This document shows positions 17,315 through 25,506 of a stretch of 64,000 nucleotides of DNA, piece by piece; position 1 is the stretch's first letter; the number at the start of each line of letters is the position of its first letter. The stretch is from Streptomyces sp. Je 1-79 (GTDB taxonomy: Bacteria > Actinomycetota > Actinomycetes > Streptomycetales > Streptomycetaceae). Below the pieces are notes generated by a model, which was not told the origin of the DNA, made no database searches, and saw only the letters and a list, made by a program, of their open reading frames with translations. The position numbers and the translations under genes were made by a program. The stretch is from positions 124,001 to 188,000 of the forward strand of contig NZ_JAMGSL010000004.1 of NCBI RefSeq assembly GCF_025195125.1, read 5' to 3'.

Positions 17315-17433
17315 CACGTCCCCGCACCGGCCTCGGCGTTCGCAAGGGGCACGTCCCCGCCGCGACCGTCGGCGTCGACGCGGTCACGTCTCCGCACCGG
17401 CGTCGGCGTTGGCGGGATCACGTCCCCGCACCG
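17315..17433 (+). repeat. Tandem repeat, period 35 bp, about 3.5 copies
   Basis: Units starting at 17315, 17350, 17385 and 17419 share CACGTCCCCGCACCGGCGTCG with variations. They fill most of the gap between the BASS and isochorismatase-like genes. No coding potential is recognised. Confidence 0.7.
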
Positions 17434-17468
17434 CTCCCGATGATCATCGAGCCCGCTACCGTGCTCCC

Positions 17469-17990
17469 ATGCCCGCACTCGATCCCGGCCGCACCGCCCT
17501 CGTCCTCGTCGACCTGATGGAACGCATCGTCGCGCTGCCGCTCGCCCCCCGCCCCGGAACCGACGTCGTCGCCGCCGCGGACCGACTCGCCCAGACCTTC
17601 CGGGCCGTCGGCGCGCCCGTCGTCCACCTCAGGGTCGAGCGGCCGAACGTCGAGACCCAGCCGCCCGGCAGCGACCTCGTCCCCACCCTCGTCCACCCGG
17701 GCGACCACGTGGTCGTCAAGCGGACGATCGGGGGGTTCCAGGACACCGGCCTGCACGCACTCCTCGCCGAGCACACGGTCACCACCGTCGTGTTCGCCGG
17801 CATCGCCACCAACCTCGGCGTCGAGTCCACCGCCCGCGCCGCCTGCGACCTCGGCTACGGACCGGTCTTCGCCGAGGACGCCATGGCCGCCCTCACCGCC
17901 GACGAGCACCACGCCTCGGTGACCCTGGACTTCCCGCGCCTCGGCACCGTCGCCCCCGTCGACACGATCACCCTGGACGGACCCGAGTGA
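17469..17990 (+). CDS. Isochorismatase-family hydrolase, catalytic Cys replaced by Gly
   Basis: 173 residues of the isochorismatase-like fold: TALVLVDLMERIV with the conserved Asp, a lysine in VVVKRTIGGFQDTGL, and the cis-peptide/nucleophile segment IATNLGVESTARAA. In cysteine hydrolases such as nicotinamidase the last motif has Cys where this protein has Gly, as also happens in true isochorismatases. So it is either a non-thiol hydrolase or a different activity. GTG of the next gene overlaps its stop (GTGA), predicting coupling with a ferredoxin-like protein. Confidence 0.82.
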   Translation: MPALDPGRTALVLVDLMERIVALPLAPRPGTDVVAAADRLAQTFRAVGAPVVHLRVERPNVETQPPGSDLVPTLVHPGDHVVVKRTIGGFQDTGLHALLAEHTVTTVVFAGIATNLGVESTARAACDLGYGPVFAEDAMAALTADEHHASVTLDFPRLGTVAPVDTITLDGPE

Positions 17991-18403
17991 CTCCCGTACC
18001 GATACGCTACGGCGCCCGCCCCTGCTCCCTCGTCGTCTGCCGCGGCTGCTGCTGCGGCGACGCGGGCAAGAACCCCGGTGTCGACCACGAGGGCCAGCTC
18101 GCCCGGCTCCGTCACGCCGCGGCGGAATCCGGCGGCCGGCTGTCCGTCCGTACGAGCGACTGCCTCGGCCCTTGCGCGCAGGCCAACGTCGTCGTGGTCC
18201 AGCCCTCCACCGAGGGCCGCCGCCGCGGCGGGCGCGCCGCGTGGATCGGCTTCACCGCGGACGACGACTGCCTCGACGACATCCTCGCGTGGACCGCGGC
18301 GGGCGGCCCCGGAATCGCCGAACCCCCGGCGACCCTCACGCTCCAGATGATCGACCCGCCGACCGGGACGACCCGCACCCGCGCCGGACGCCGCGCGCGT
18401 TAG
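17987..18403 (+). CDS. Thioredoxin-like [2Fe-2S] ferredoxin-type small protein
   Basis: 138 residues. Cysteines cluster as CRGCCCG near the N-terminus and DCLGPC near residue 60. This is the spacing of thioredoxin-fold [2Fe-2S] ferredoxins of the NuoE/HoxE-like and (2Fe-2S) ferredoxin domain proteins of Streptomyces. The surrounding residues (SLVVCRGC, ANVVVVQP) are strand-forming. It probably carries electrons in the cytoplasm. Translational coupling to the isochorismatase-like gene (GTGA overlap) suggests a joint function. A partner reductase is not visible in the window. Confidence 0.75.
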   Translation: MTPVPIRYGARPCSLVVCRGCCCGDAGKNPGVDHEGQLARLRHAAAESGGRLSVRTSDCLGPCAQANVVVVQPSTEGRRRGGRAAWIGFTADDDCLDDILAWTAAGGPGIAEPPATLTLQMIDPPTGTTRTRAGRRAR

Positions 18404-18451
18404 AGCGCCGCCGACGGGGGCGCGGGACCGGCCGGCGCAGGGGGCGCCCGC

Positions 18452-18513
18452 CGTCCGATGGCCCGACCCCGTGCGGCGCTCCCCGCCCTCCGATGGCCCG
18501 ACCCGTGCGGCGC
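18452..18513 (+). repeat. Direct repeat of about 27 bp, two copies
   Basis: TCCGATGGCCCGACC(C)CGTGCGGCGC occurs at about 18452-18479 and 18488-18513 with one base of length difference. It lies between the convergent ferredoxin-like and fdhD genes. Confidence 0.75.
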
Positions 18514-18523
18514 GCGGGTCCCG

Positions 18524-19372
18524 TCAGCCCTGGGAGGCCGCGGCCCCGAGGGCGATCCGGTGCTCGCCCGCGTACACGTTCATGTCCTGGCCGCGCAGGA
18601 AGCCGACCAGCGTGAGCCCGGTCTCCGCGGCCAGGTCCACGGCCAGCGAGGACGGCGCGGAGACCGCCGCGAGCACCGGGATGCCCGCCATCACCGCCTT
18701 CTGCGCCAGCTCGAACGAGGCCCGGCCGGAGACCAGCAGGACCGCCCGGTCCAGCGGCAGCCGCCCGTCGCTCAGGGCCCGGCCGACCAGCTTGTCCACC
18801 GCGTTGTGGCGGCCCACGTCCTCCCGTACGTCGAGCAGCTCGCCGTCCTCCGAGAACAGCGCCGCCGCGTGGAGTCCCCCGGTCCGGTCGAAGACCCGCT
18901 GCGCGGCCCTCAGCCGGTCGGGGAGGCGGGCGAGCAGCTCGGGCGTGAGCCGGAGCGGGGGAGTGTCGGCGATCGGGAAGCGCGCCGTGGTCCGTACGGC
19001 GTCCAGGCTGGCCTTGCCGCACAGCCCGCACGACGACGTCGTGTACACGTTCCGCTCCAGGGTGATGTCCGGGACGGGCACACCGGGCGCCAGCTGGACG
19101 TCCACCACGTTGTACGTGTTCGTGCCGTCGTCCTTGGCGCCCGCGCAGTACACGATGTTCCGTACGTCGGACGCGGCGCCGAGCACCCCCTCGCTGACCA
19201 GGAACCCGGCGGCGAGCGCGAAGTCGTCGCCTGGCGTGCGCATGGTGATGGCGAGCGGGCGGCCGTTCAGCCGGATCTCCAGCGGCTCCTCGGCCACCAG
19301 CGTGTCCGGGCGTTCGTTGACGGCCGCGCCCCGGATCCGGATGACGCGCCGTCGCTCGGTGACCCGTCCCAT
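18524..19372 (-). CDS. fdhD: Formate dehydrogenase accessory sulfurtransferase FdhD
   Basis: 282 residues. FdhD transfers sulfur from a cysteine desulfurase to the molybdenum/bis-MGD cofactor of formate dehydrogenase. The catalytic CxxC motif is seen as SCGLCGKAS near residue 115. Other family blocks are [30 protein letters not shown] and [13 protein letters not shown]. Full length for the family. No formate dehydrogenase gene is in the window, so its client is elsewhere. ATG 19372 is used. Confidence 0.95.
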   Translation of the reverse strand: MGRVTERRRVIRIRGAAVNERPDTLVAEEPLEIRLNGRPLAITMRTPGDDFALAAGFLVSEGVLGAASDVRNIVYCAGAKDDGTNTYNVVDVQLAPGVPVPDITLERNVYTTSSCGLCGKASLDAVRTTARFPIADTPPLRLTPELLARLPDRLRAAQRVFDRTGGLHAAALFSEDGELLDVREDVGRHNAVDKLVGRALSDGRLPLDRAVLLVSGRASFELAQKAVMAGIPVLAAVSAPSSLAVDLAAETGLTLVGFLRGQDMNVYAGEHRIALGAAASQG

Positions 19373-19626
19373 TGGTTACACCCGATTCTGTACGTGCGGG
19401 AAGCCGAAACGGCCCTTGATACAGAGGTTGCCACGGGTCATGGCCGACACCGCATCCGGCGCCCGCCCGTTCCTCCCCGTTGTCACGGTCTCCCAACAGG
19501 TACGGGCGAATCTTGGTGGTTTACGTGCCCGGTTACCCATCAGTCGCTGGCAAGACTGGGTGGTCCTGCTTCCGCTTGAACGGCGCAAGCGCACCACGCG
19601 TCACAGAACCCAAGGGGGTCCCGGGC

Positions 19627-20574
19627 ATGACGGGCACTCGTATCGCCGCGCTCGGGCACTATCAGCCCGCCAAGGTGCTGACCAACGAAGACCTGGCCGC
19701 GCTGGTCGACACCAGCGACGAGTGGATCAGCAGCCGCGTCGGCATCAGGACCCGCCACATGGCCGGACCCGACGAGCCGGTCGACGAGCTCGCCGCGCAC
19801 GCCGCCGGCAAGGCGCTCGCCGCCGCCGGTCTGGGCGCCGCCGACATCGACCTGGTCCTCGTCGCCACCTCCACGGCGATCGACCGCTCGCCCAACACCG
19901 CGGCCCGCGTCGCCGCCCGGCTCGGCATGGGCTCGCCCGCCACCATGGACCTCAACGTGGTCTGCGCCGGCTTCACCCACGCCCTCGCCACCGCCGACCA
20001 CGCGATCCGGGCGGGGTCCGCCCGCCGCGCCCTGGTCATCGGCGCCGACAAGATGACCGAGGTCACGGACTGGACCGACCGCACCACCTGCGTGCTCGTC
20101 GGCGACGGGGCGGGCGCCGCGGTCGTCGAAGCCGTGGCGGACGACGCCGAGCCCGGCATCGGGCCGGTGCTGTGGGGTTCCGTCCCGGAGATGGGCCACG
20201 CCGTCCGTATCGAGGGCACCCCGCCGCGCTTCGCGCAGGAGGGCCAGTCCGTCTACCGCTGGGCCACCCAGCAGCTGCCCGCCCTCGCCCGCCAGGTGTG
20301 CGCGCGCTCGGGGCTCGCGCCCGAGGAGCTGGCCGGCGTCGTGCTGCACCAGGCGAACCTGCGGATCATCGAGCCGCTCGCCGCGAAGATCGGCGCGGTC
20401 AACGCGGTCGTGGCGCGCGACGTGGTCGAGTCCGGCAACACCTCGGCGGCCTCGATCCCGCTGGCGCTCGCCAAGCTGGTCGAGCGGGGGGAGCTCCCGT
20501 CGGGGGCGCCGACCCTGCTCTTCGGCTTCGGCGGCAACCTCTCGTACGCGGGGCAGGTCGTCCGCGTTCCGTGA
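19627..20574 (+). CDS. 3-oxoacyl-ACP synthase III family protein (FabH-like)
   Basis: 315 residues, a full KAS III fold. The catalytic triad is intact: Cys113 (NVVCAGF), His241 (LHQANLR) and Asn271 (SGNTSAAS). It condenses an acyl-CoA starter with malonyl-ACP, or acts as an acyltransferase. It stands alone, with no fatty-acid or polyketide genes around it, so it is probably not the housekeeping FabH, which usually lies in fabD-fabH-acpP-fabF. ATG 19627 has AAGGGGGT upstream. The 254-bp gap before it probably holds promoters for it and the divergent fdhD. Confidence 0.88.
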   Translation: MTGTRIAALGHYQPAKVLTNEDLAALVDTSDEWISSRVGIRTRHMAGPDEPVDELAAHAAGKALAAAGLGAADIDLVLVATSTAIDRSPNTAARVAARLGMGSPATMDLNVVCAGFTHALATADHAIRAGSARRALVIGADKMTEVTDWTDRTTCVLVGDGAGAAVVEAVADDAEPGIGPVLWGSVPEMGHAVRIEGTPPRFAQEGQSVYRWATQQLPALARQVCARSGLAPEELAGVVLHQANLRIIEPLAAKIGAVNAVVARDVVESGNTSAASIPLALAKLVERGELPSGAPTLLFGFGGNLSYAGQVVRVP

Positions 20575-20753
20575 CCCCGCGCGGCCGTGGCCGCCCGCGC
20601 CCTTGGTGCGGGCGAGTTGCAGGGGGCCCCGTTCGGCGGAGCCCGGTGGCGAGGGGCCCGGGGCCGCCCTAGCTTCGGACGGGGCGAGGGACATCTCCCG
20701 CCGTACGCGGCGACTGGCCGCCGGGCGTCCCTCGTCCGATCTGGAGGATCGCC

Positions 20754-21572
20754 ATGCGCGCGATACGTGTTGCTTCCGCGGCCCTGCTCGCCACGGTCGC
20801 CCTCTCGCTCACCGCGCCGACGGCCGCCCTGGCCGACGAAAGCGCGGGCACGGCGGGCGAAGGCGCGTCGAGCGCGGGCACGGGGAGCGCGAGCACGGGG
20901 ACCGAGGACACGGCGGGCGCGGGCACGGGGAGCGCGGGTACGGGTACGTCGGTCGGCGCAACGCCCTCCGGCGGTGCGCAGGAGGGCGGAACGCCCGTCG
21001 ACAGTGCGGCGGGCGTCGGGACGCCCGCCGAAGCGGCGCCCGTCGAGGAACCACCCGTCGAGGAACCACCCGTCGACGGCGCGCAGGAAGAGCCCACCGC
21101 GAGCGTCGTCGCTCCGCCGGACGGCACCGGGCAGAACATCACCTCGTTCGGCTTCTCCGTCTCGCCCTCGACGGTGGCCCCCGGCGGCACGGTCACGCTG
21201 AAGTCCGACGCCTGCGAGGCCCCCTCCGTGACCGTCACCTCCGGGATCTTCGAGACCGTCACGCTCACCGAGGGCCGTGCGGGGACCGCGACCGTCGACG
21301 TCGAGGCCAGGATCGGCGCGGAGTACCAGGTCACCTTCGACTGCAAGGGCGAGAAGGGGACCGCCGCCCTCGTCGTCGCCGGGGGCTCCACCGGCACCTC
21401 CACGGGTGGCCACGACACCGGCGCCCAGAAGGGCGTCAAGGCCGGCTTCGGTGGCGGCGCCGGGCAGCTCGGTGCCGTCGAGGCCGCCACGGGCACCGCG
21501 CTGATCGCGGGCGCGCTCGGCGGCGGCGGTGTGCTGCTGCTGCGCCGTCGGCGCGCGGACGGCCGCGGCTGA
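20754..21572 (+). CDS. Secreted Ala/Gly/Thr-rich protein with C-terminal membrane anchor
   Basis: 272 residues. A Sec signal peptide (about 1-27, cleavage after ALA) is followed by a low-complexity segment about 28-120 with repeats such as GTGSAGTG and VEEPPVEEPPVD. A compact beta-rich domain then spans about 125-210. The C-terminus is a hydrophobic helix ending in RRRRADGRG. This resembles a sortase-substrate layout, but no LPXTG or LAXTG motif precedes the helix. RBS GGAGG before ATG. The next gene is a class F sortase, so it is the natural candidate partner. Function unknown. Confidence 0.75.
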   Translation: MRAIRVASAALLATVALSLTAPTAALADESAGTAGEGASSAGTGSASTGTEDTAGAGTGSAGTGTSVGATPSGGAQEGGTPVDSAAGVGTPAEAAPVEEPPVEEPPVDGAQEEPTASVVAPPDGTGQNITSFGFSVSPSTVAPGGTVTLKSDACEAPSVTVTSGIFETVTLTEGRAGTATVDVEARIGAEYQVTFDCKGEKGTAALVVAGGSTGTSTGGHDTGAQKGVKAGFGGGAGQLGAVEAATGTALIAGALGGGGVLLLRRRRADGRG

Positions 21573-21645
21573 TACGGCTTCTCCGCCCCGGGGTGACGAG
21601 GTCCGGGGCGGGGGAGCGCCATCGCGTACACCGGGAGTGCGAATC

Positions 21646-22290
21646 GTGCACGGGTCGAGCGGATCGTCCAGGCGCGGCGCGTGGGGCGTCGTCGCCGTCG
21701 TCCTGCTCGTAGGGGTCCACCTGGTGCGGGGCGGTACGGAGGAGTGGCGGGCCGGAGGCCCCCCTCAGCCGCTCGCGGCCGCGGCCCCGGGCCACGCGCC
21801 CGCCCTCGCCCCCGCGCCGGGCCCGGATCCGCTGTCGGCCTCCCGGCCCACGCGCGTCCGCGCCCCCGCCGTACGCCTCGACGCGCCCCTCACGCCCGTC
21901 GGCCTCGACCCCGAAGGGTGGATCGCCACACCGCCCGCGTACGAGACGCGTCTCGCCGGCTGGTTCACCGGCGCGGTCACCCCCGGAGAGAAGGGCACGG
22001 CGGTCGTCGTCGGCCATGTCGACACCCCGGACGGGCCGAGCGTCTTCCACGAGCTCGGGGCGCTGAAGAAGGGGCAGCGCGTGGAGATCGTCCGCCAGGA
22101 CGGCAGGACGGCCGTCTTCTCCGTGTACGGCATCGAGGTCGTCCCGAAGGAGGGCTTCCCGGCCGAGCGGATCTACCGCGCGTCCGCCCGGCCCGAGCTG
22201 CGCCTCCTCACCTGCGGGGGAGCCTTCTCTCCCCGGCGCGGATACTCCGGAAACGTCGTCGTCTCCGCCCGTCTGACCGAGGTGCGCTGA
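21646..22290 (+). CDS. Class F sortase
   Basis: 214 residues. An N-terminal transmembrane helix (about 10-28) is followed by a Pro/Ala-rich linker and the sortase beta-barrel. The catalytic triad is visible: His124 (GHVDTP), Cys190 (LLTCGG) and Arg197 or Arg198 (SPRRGYSGN). GTG 21646 is preferred because GGGAG lies eight bases upstream; GTG 21637 is also in frame. Sortases are membrane transpeptidases that cut and attach cell-surface proteins. The protein encoded 73 bp upstream, exported and anchored but without a standard sorting motif, is the likely partner. Class F substrates are poorly known. Confidence 0.88.
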   Translation: MHGSSGSSRRGAWGVVAVVLLVGVHLVRGGTEEWRAGGPPQPLAAAAPGHAPALAPAPGPDPLSASRPTRVRAPAVRLDAPLTPVGLDPEGWIATPPAYETRLAGWFTGAVTPGEKGTAVVVGHVDTPDGPSVFHELGALKKGQRVEIVRQDGRTAVFSVYGIEVVPKEGFPAERIYRASARPELRLLTCGGAFSPRRGYSGNVVVSARLTEVR

Positions 22291-22385
22291 GCGGCCCGGC
22301 GTCCGGGGCGACGCCGTTGCGCACCGGCTGCCGCACCCCTGCCGCACCGCCCTCGGAACCGTCTTCCGCGTCGCTTCCCGACCGA

Positions 22386-22410
22386 GCTTTGTCCTCACTG
22401 GGGAAAAAGT
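22386..22410 (+). promoter_or_regulatory. Candidate ROK-regulon motif upstream of ROK gene
   Basis: GCTTTGTCCTcactGgGGAAAAAGT lies about 120 bp before the ROK gene. A close relative occurs at 30037-30062, before the secreted ThuA/DUF1080 protein. Similarity extends into the following bases (GTGCGCAA/CTGCGCAA). Confidence 0.5.
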
Positions 22411-22528
22411 CGGTCCGGATTGCTGCGCAACTTCTTCCCACTCCCGGACGCCACTGCTACGTTCCCCTCGAAAGCCCGGAGGAGACCGCCGAACGAAGGG
22501 CTTCGCCGAATCGTCAGGGGAGGGGCGC

Positions 22529-23719
22529 GTGAGACGCATGACGGCACGACCCGCCAACGCGCACCAGGCGCGACTGCTGCGCCTGCTGCGCGACGGAGGT
22601 CCCAACTCCCGTGCGCAGCTGGGCGATCAGATCGACCTCTCGCGCTCCAAGCTGGCCGTCGAGGTGGACCGGCTCCTCGAGACCGGCCTCGTCGTCGCGG
22701 ACGGTCTCGCCGCCTCCCGCGGCGGGCGCCGTTCGCACAACATCAGGCTCGCCCCCGAACTCCGCTTCCTCGGCATCGACATCGGTGCCACGTCCGTCGA
22801 CGTGGCCGTCACCAACGCCGAGTTGGAGGTGCTCGGGCATCTCAACCACCCCATGGACGTCCGCGAGGGCCCGGTCGCCGTCTTCGAGCAGGCGCTCGCC
22901 ATGGCGTCCAAACTGCGCGCCTCCGGGCTCGCCGAGGGCTTCGACGGTGCCGGCATCGGCGTCCCCGGTCCGGTCCGCTTCCCCGAGGGCATCCCGGTCG
23001 CACCTCCGATCATGCCCGGCTGGGACGGCTTCCCCGTGCGGGAGGCGCTCAGCCAGGAACTCGGCTGCCCGGTCATGGTCGACAACGACGTGAACCTCAT
23101 GGCCATGGGGGAGCAGCACGCCGGTGTCGCCCGCTCGGTCGGCGACTTCCTCTGCGTCAAGATCGGTACGGGCATCGGCTGCGGCATCGTCGTCGGCGGT
23201 CAGGTCTACCGCGGTACGACGGGCAGTGCCGGCGACATCGGGCACATCCAGGTGGAACCGGACGGCCGCTCCTGCGCGTGCGGCAACAAGGGCTGCCTGG
23301 AGGCCCACTTCAGCGGCGCCGCCCTGGCCCGCGACGCCGAGGACGCGGCGCGCGCGGGCCGGTCGGACGAGCTCGCCGGACGCCTCGCGGCGGCCGGCCG
23401 GCTCACGGCGGTGGACGTCGCAGCGGCGGCCGCCGCCGGGGACGCCACCGCACTCGCCCTCATCCGCGAGGGCGGCAACCGGGTCGGGCAGGTCATCGCC
23501 GGACTCGTCAGCTTCTTCAATCCCGGTCTGGTGGTGATCGGCGGCGGGGTCACCGGCCTCGGTCACAACCTCCTCGCCAGTGTCCGCACCCAGGTCTACC
23601 GGCAGTCCCTGCCGCTGGCCACCGGCAATCTCCCCATCGTGCTGGGCGAGCTGGGCCCGACCGCCGGAGTGATCGGCGCGGCCCGCCTCATCAGCGACCA
23701 CCTCTTCTCCCCGGCGTAA
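22529..23719 (+). CDS. ROK family transcriptional regulator
   Basis: 396 residues. The N-terminal winged HTH (about 12-70, SRAQLGDQIDLSRSKLAVEVDRL) is followed by an actin-like ROK domain. GIDIGATSVDVAV is the phosphate-binding loop, and the zinc motif appears as SCACGNKGCLEA. Such NagC/XylR-type proteins sense sugars or sugar phosphates. It starts at GTG 22529 (GGGGAGGGGC upstream), with ATG 22538 as an alternative. Downstream sits a sugar ABC importer and catabolic genes, which it most likely represses. A hairpin directly follows its stop. Confidence 0.92.
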   Translation: MRRMTARPANAHQARLLRLLRDGGPNSRAQLGDQIDLSRSKLAVEVDRLLETGLVVADGLAASRGGRRSHNIRLAPELRFLGIDIGATSVDVAVTNAELEVLGHLNHPMDVREGPVAVFEQALAMASKLRASGLAEGFDGAGIGVPGPVRFPEGIPVAPPIMPGWDGFPVREALSQELGCPVMVDNDVNLMAMGEQHAGVARSVGDFLCVKIGTGIGCGIVVGGQVYRGTTGSAGDIGHIQVEPDGRSCACGNKGCLEAHFSGAALARDAEDAARAGRSDELAGRLAAAGRLTAVDVAAAAAAGDATALALIREGGNRVGQVIAGLVSFFNPGLVVIGGGVTGLGHNLLASVRTQVYRQSLPLATGNLPIVLGELGPTAGVIGAARLISDHLFSPA

Positions 23720-23742
23720 CCCGCCTGCCGGTGGTCCGTCGG

Positions 23743-23769
23743 CACCCGTTCCGGACGGCGGAACGGGTG
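23743..23769 (+). terminator. Hairpin after ROK gene
   Basis: Perfect 11-bp stem (23743-23753 with 23759-23769) and 5-nt loop, 24 bp after the ROK stop. Terminator or attenuator between the regulator and the ABC importer. Confidence 0.7.
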
Positions 23770-23945
23770 ACGCCGACCCACTCGCCGACCCGTCCCGCCG
23801 GCCCTCGCCGGCCCACCCGCTGGCCCGTCCCGCCGACCCATCCGCCCGGCCTGTCCCGCCCCGACCCACCCAACGGCCCGTCCGCCGGCCTGTTCCGCCG
23901 TCCCACCCGCCGGCCCGTCCCGCCGGACCCGCCCCAGCCCCCACT
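23770..23945 (+). repeat. Degenerate C-rich tandem repeats upstream of ABC importer
   Basis: Repeated CCCACCCGCCGGCCCGTCCCGCCGG-like units of about 25-27 bp. The opposite strand is correspondingly rich in GGG runs. No gene is supported here; an open frame through it is explained by composition. Confidence 0.6.
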
Positions 23946-23985
23946 CGCTCAGGCGCCACCCGCACCCGCCGAGGGGATCCCACCC

Positions 23986-25506
23986 ATGCCGCAAGAGCCG
24001 CCACCCCTGCTCACCATGTCCGCCATCACCAAGTCCTTCCCCGGCGTCCGCGCCCTCGACGGCGTCGACCTCGAGGTCGCCCCCGGCGAGGTCCACTGCC
24101 TCCTCGGCCAGAACGGCGCCGGGAAGTCCACCCTGATCAAGGTCCTCGCGGGCGCCCACCAGCCCGACGGCGGCCGGATCACCTGGCGCGGCGAACCCGT
24201 CCAGCTCCGCTCCCCGATCGCCGCCATGCGCCTCGGCATCGCCACCATCTACCAGGAGCTCGACCTCGTCGAAGGGCTGAGCGTCGCCGAGAACGTCCAC
24301 CTCGGCCACGAGCCCACCACGGCGGGATTCGTCGTCCGCGGCCGCGCCGCCAAGGCATCCACGGCCGCGCTCCTCAAGCGGCTCGGCCATCCCGAGATCG
24401 ACCCCGCCCGCCGCGTCGGCGACCTCTCCGCCGCGCAGCAGCAGATCGTCTCGATGGCCCGCGCCCTCTCCCACGACGTCCGGCTCATCGTCATGGACGA
24501 GCCCTCGGCCGCCCTCGACCCCGACGAGGTCGACAACCTCTTCCGTATCGTCGCCGACCTCACCGCGGACGGTGTCGCCGTCGTCTACATCTCCCACCGC
24601 CTGGAGGAGATCCGCCGCATCGGCGACCGGGTCACCGTCCTCAAGGACGGCCGCGCCGTGGCCGGCGGCCTGCCCGCCGCCTCCACCCCCACCGGTGACA
24701 TCGTTGCCCTGATGACGGGCCGCAACGTCGAGTACGTCTTCCCGCCGCGCCCCGCCGACCCCCCGGCCGCTCCACCCGTGCTCCAGCTCCAGGGCCTCGC
24801 CAGGGAGGGCGAGTTCGACCCCGTCGACCTCGAACTGCGGCCCGGGGAGATCGTCGGCCTCGCCGGGCTCGTCGGATCGGGCCGTTCCGAGATCCTGGAG
24901 ACGGTCTTCGGCGCCCGGAAGGCCACCGCCGGCCGGGTCCTCGTCGACGGCCGCGCCCTGCGCCCCGGCAGCGTCCGCGCCGCCGTCCGCGCCGGCCTCG
25001 GTCTCGCCCCCGAGGAGCGCAAGGCCCAGGGCCTGCTGATGCTGGAGTCCGTCACCCGAAACGTCTCGGTCTCCACGCTCGCGCGCTTCTCGCGCGCCGG
25101 CTGGATCGACCGCGGCGGCGAACGCGAGGCGTCCCGGGCGGCCACCCGGGAACTGTCCCTGAGGCCCGACAACCCCGACGCCCCGATCCGTACCCTCTCC
25201 GGCGGAAACCAGCAGAAGGCCGTCCTCGCCCGCTGGTTGCTGCGCGGCTGCCGCGTCCTCCTGCTGGACGAACCGACCCGCGGTGTCGACGTCGGCGCCC
25301 GCGCCGAGCTGTACGCCGTCATCCGCCGTCTCGCCGACGACGGCCTCGCCGTCCTCCTCGTGTCGAGCGAAGTGCCCGAGGTCCTGGGCCTGGCCGACCG
25401 CGTCCTGGTGCTCAGGGAGGGCCGTGTCGTCCACACGGCCCCCGCCCGCGAGCTCGACGAACACCGCGTACTCGACCTCGTGATGGAAGGGAGCCCCACG
25501 TCATGA
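23986..25506 (+). CDS. Ribose-type sugar ABC transporter ATP-binding protein (RbsA/MglA-like)
   Basis: 506 residues with two ABC domains in tandem. The first has Walker A GQNGAGKST near residue 40 and a degenerate signature LSAAQQQIVSMARAL. The second has the usual non-canonical P-loop GLVGSGRSE and a good signature LSGGNQQKAVLARWL, with Walker B LLLDEPTRGVDVG. This is the CUT2 arrangement for monosaccharide or cyclitol import. ATG 23986 follows GAGGGGAT. Its last bases overlap the permease ATG (ATGA). Confidence 0.93.
   Translation: MPQEPPPLLTMSAITKSFPGVRALDGVDLEVAPGEVHCLLGQNGAGKSTLIKVLAGAHQPDGGRITWRGEPVQLRSPIAAMRLGIATIYQELDLVEGLSVAENVHLGHEPTTAGFVVRGRAAKASTAALLKRLGHPEIDPARRVGDLSAAQQQIVSMARALSHDVRLIVMDEPSAALDPDEVDNLFRIVADLTADGVAVVYISHRLEEIRRIGDRVTVLKDGRAVAGGLPAASTPTGDIVALMTGRNVEYVFPPRPADPPAAPPVLQLQGLAREGEFDPVDLELRPGEIVGLAGLVGSGRSEILETVFGARKATAGRVLVDGRALRPGSVRAAVRAGLGLAPEERKAQGLLMLESVTRNVSVSTLARFSRAGWIDRGGEREASRAATRELSLRPDNPDAPIRTLSGGNQQKAVLARWLLRGCRVLLLDEPTRGVDVGARAELYAVIRRLADDGLAVLLVSSEVPEVLGLADRVLVLREGRVVHTAPARELDEHRVLDLVMEGSPTS

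Noticed and set aside
17315..17433. Period-35 repeats as a CRISPR array
   Set aside because: Repeats are contiguous and degenerate with no unique spacers, and there are no cas genes.
19376..19597. A 73-codon minus-strand frame upstream of fdhD
   Set aside because: No ribosome-binding site, poor codon use, and it occupies the expected promoter region.
19627..20574. KAS III gene as sign of a polyketide or fatty-acid cluster
   Set aside because: No acyl carrier protein, ketosynthase partner or tailoring genes are nearby.
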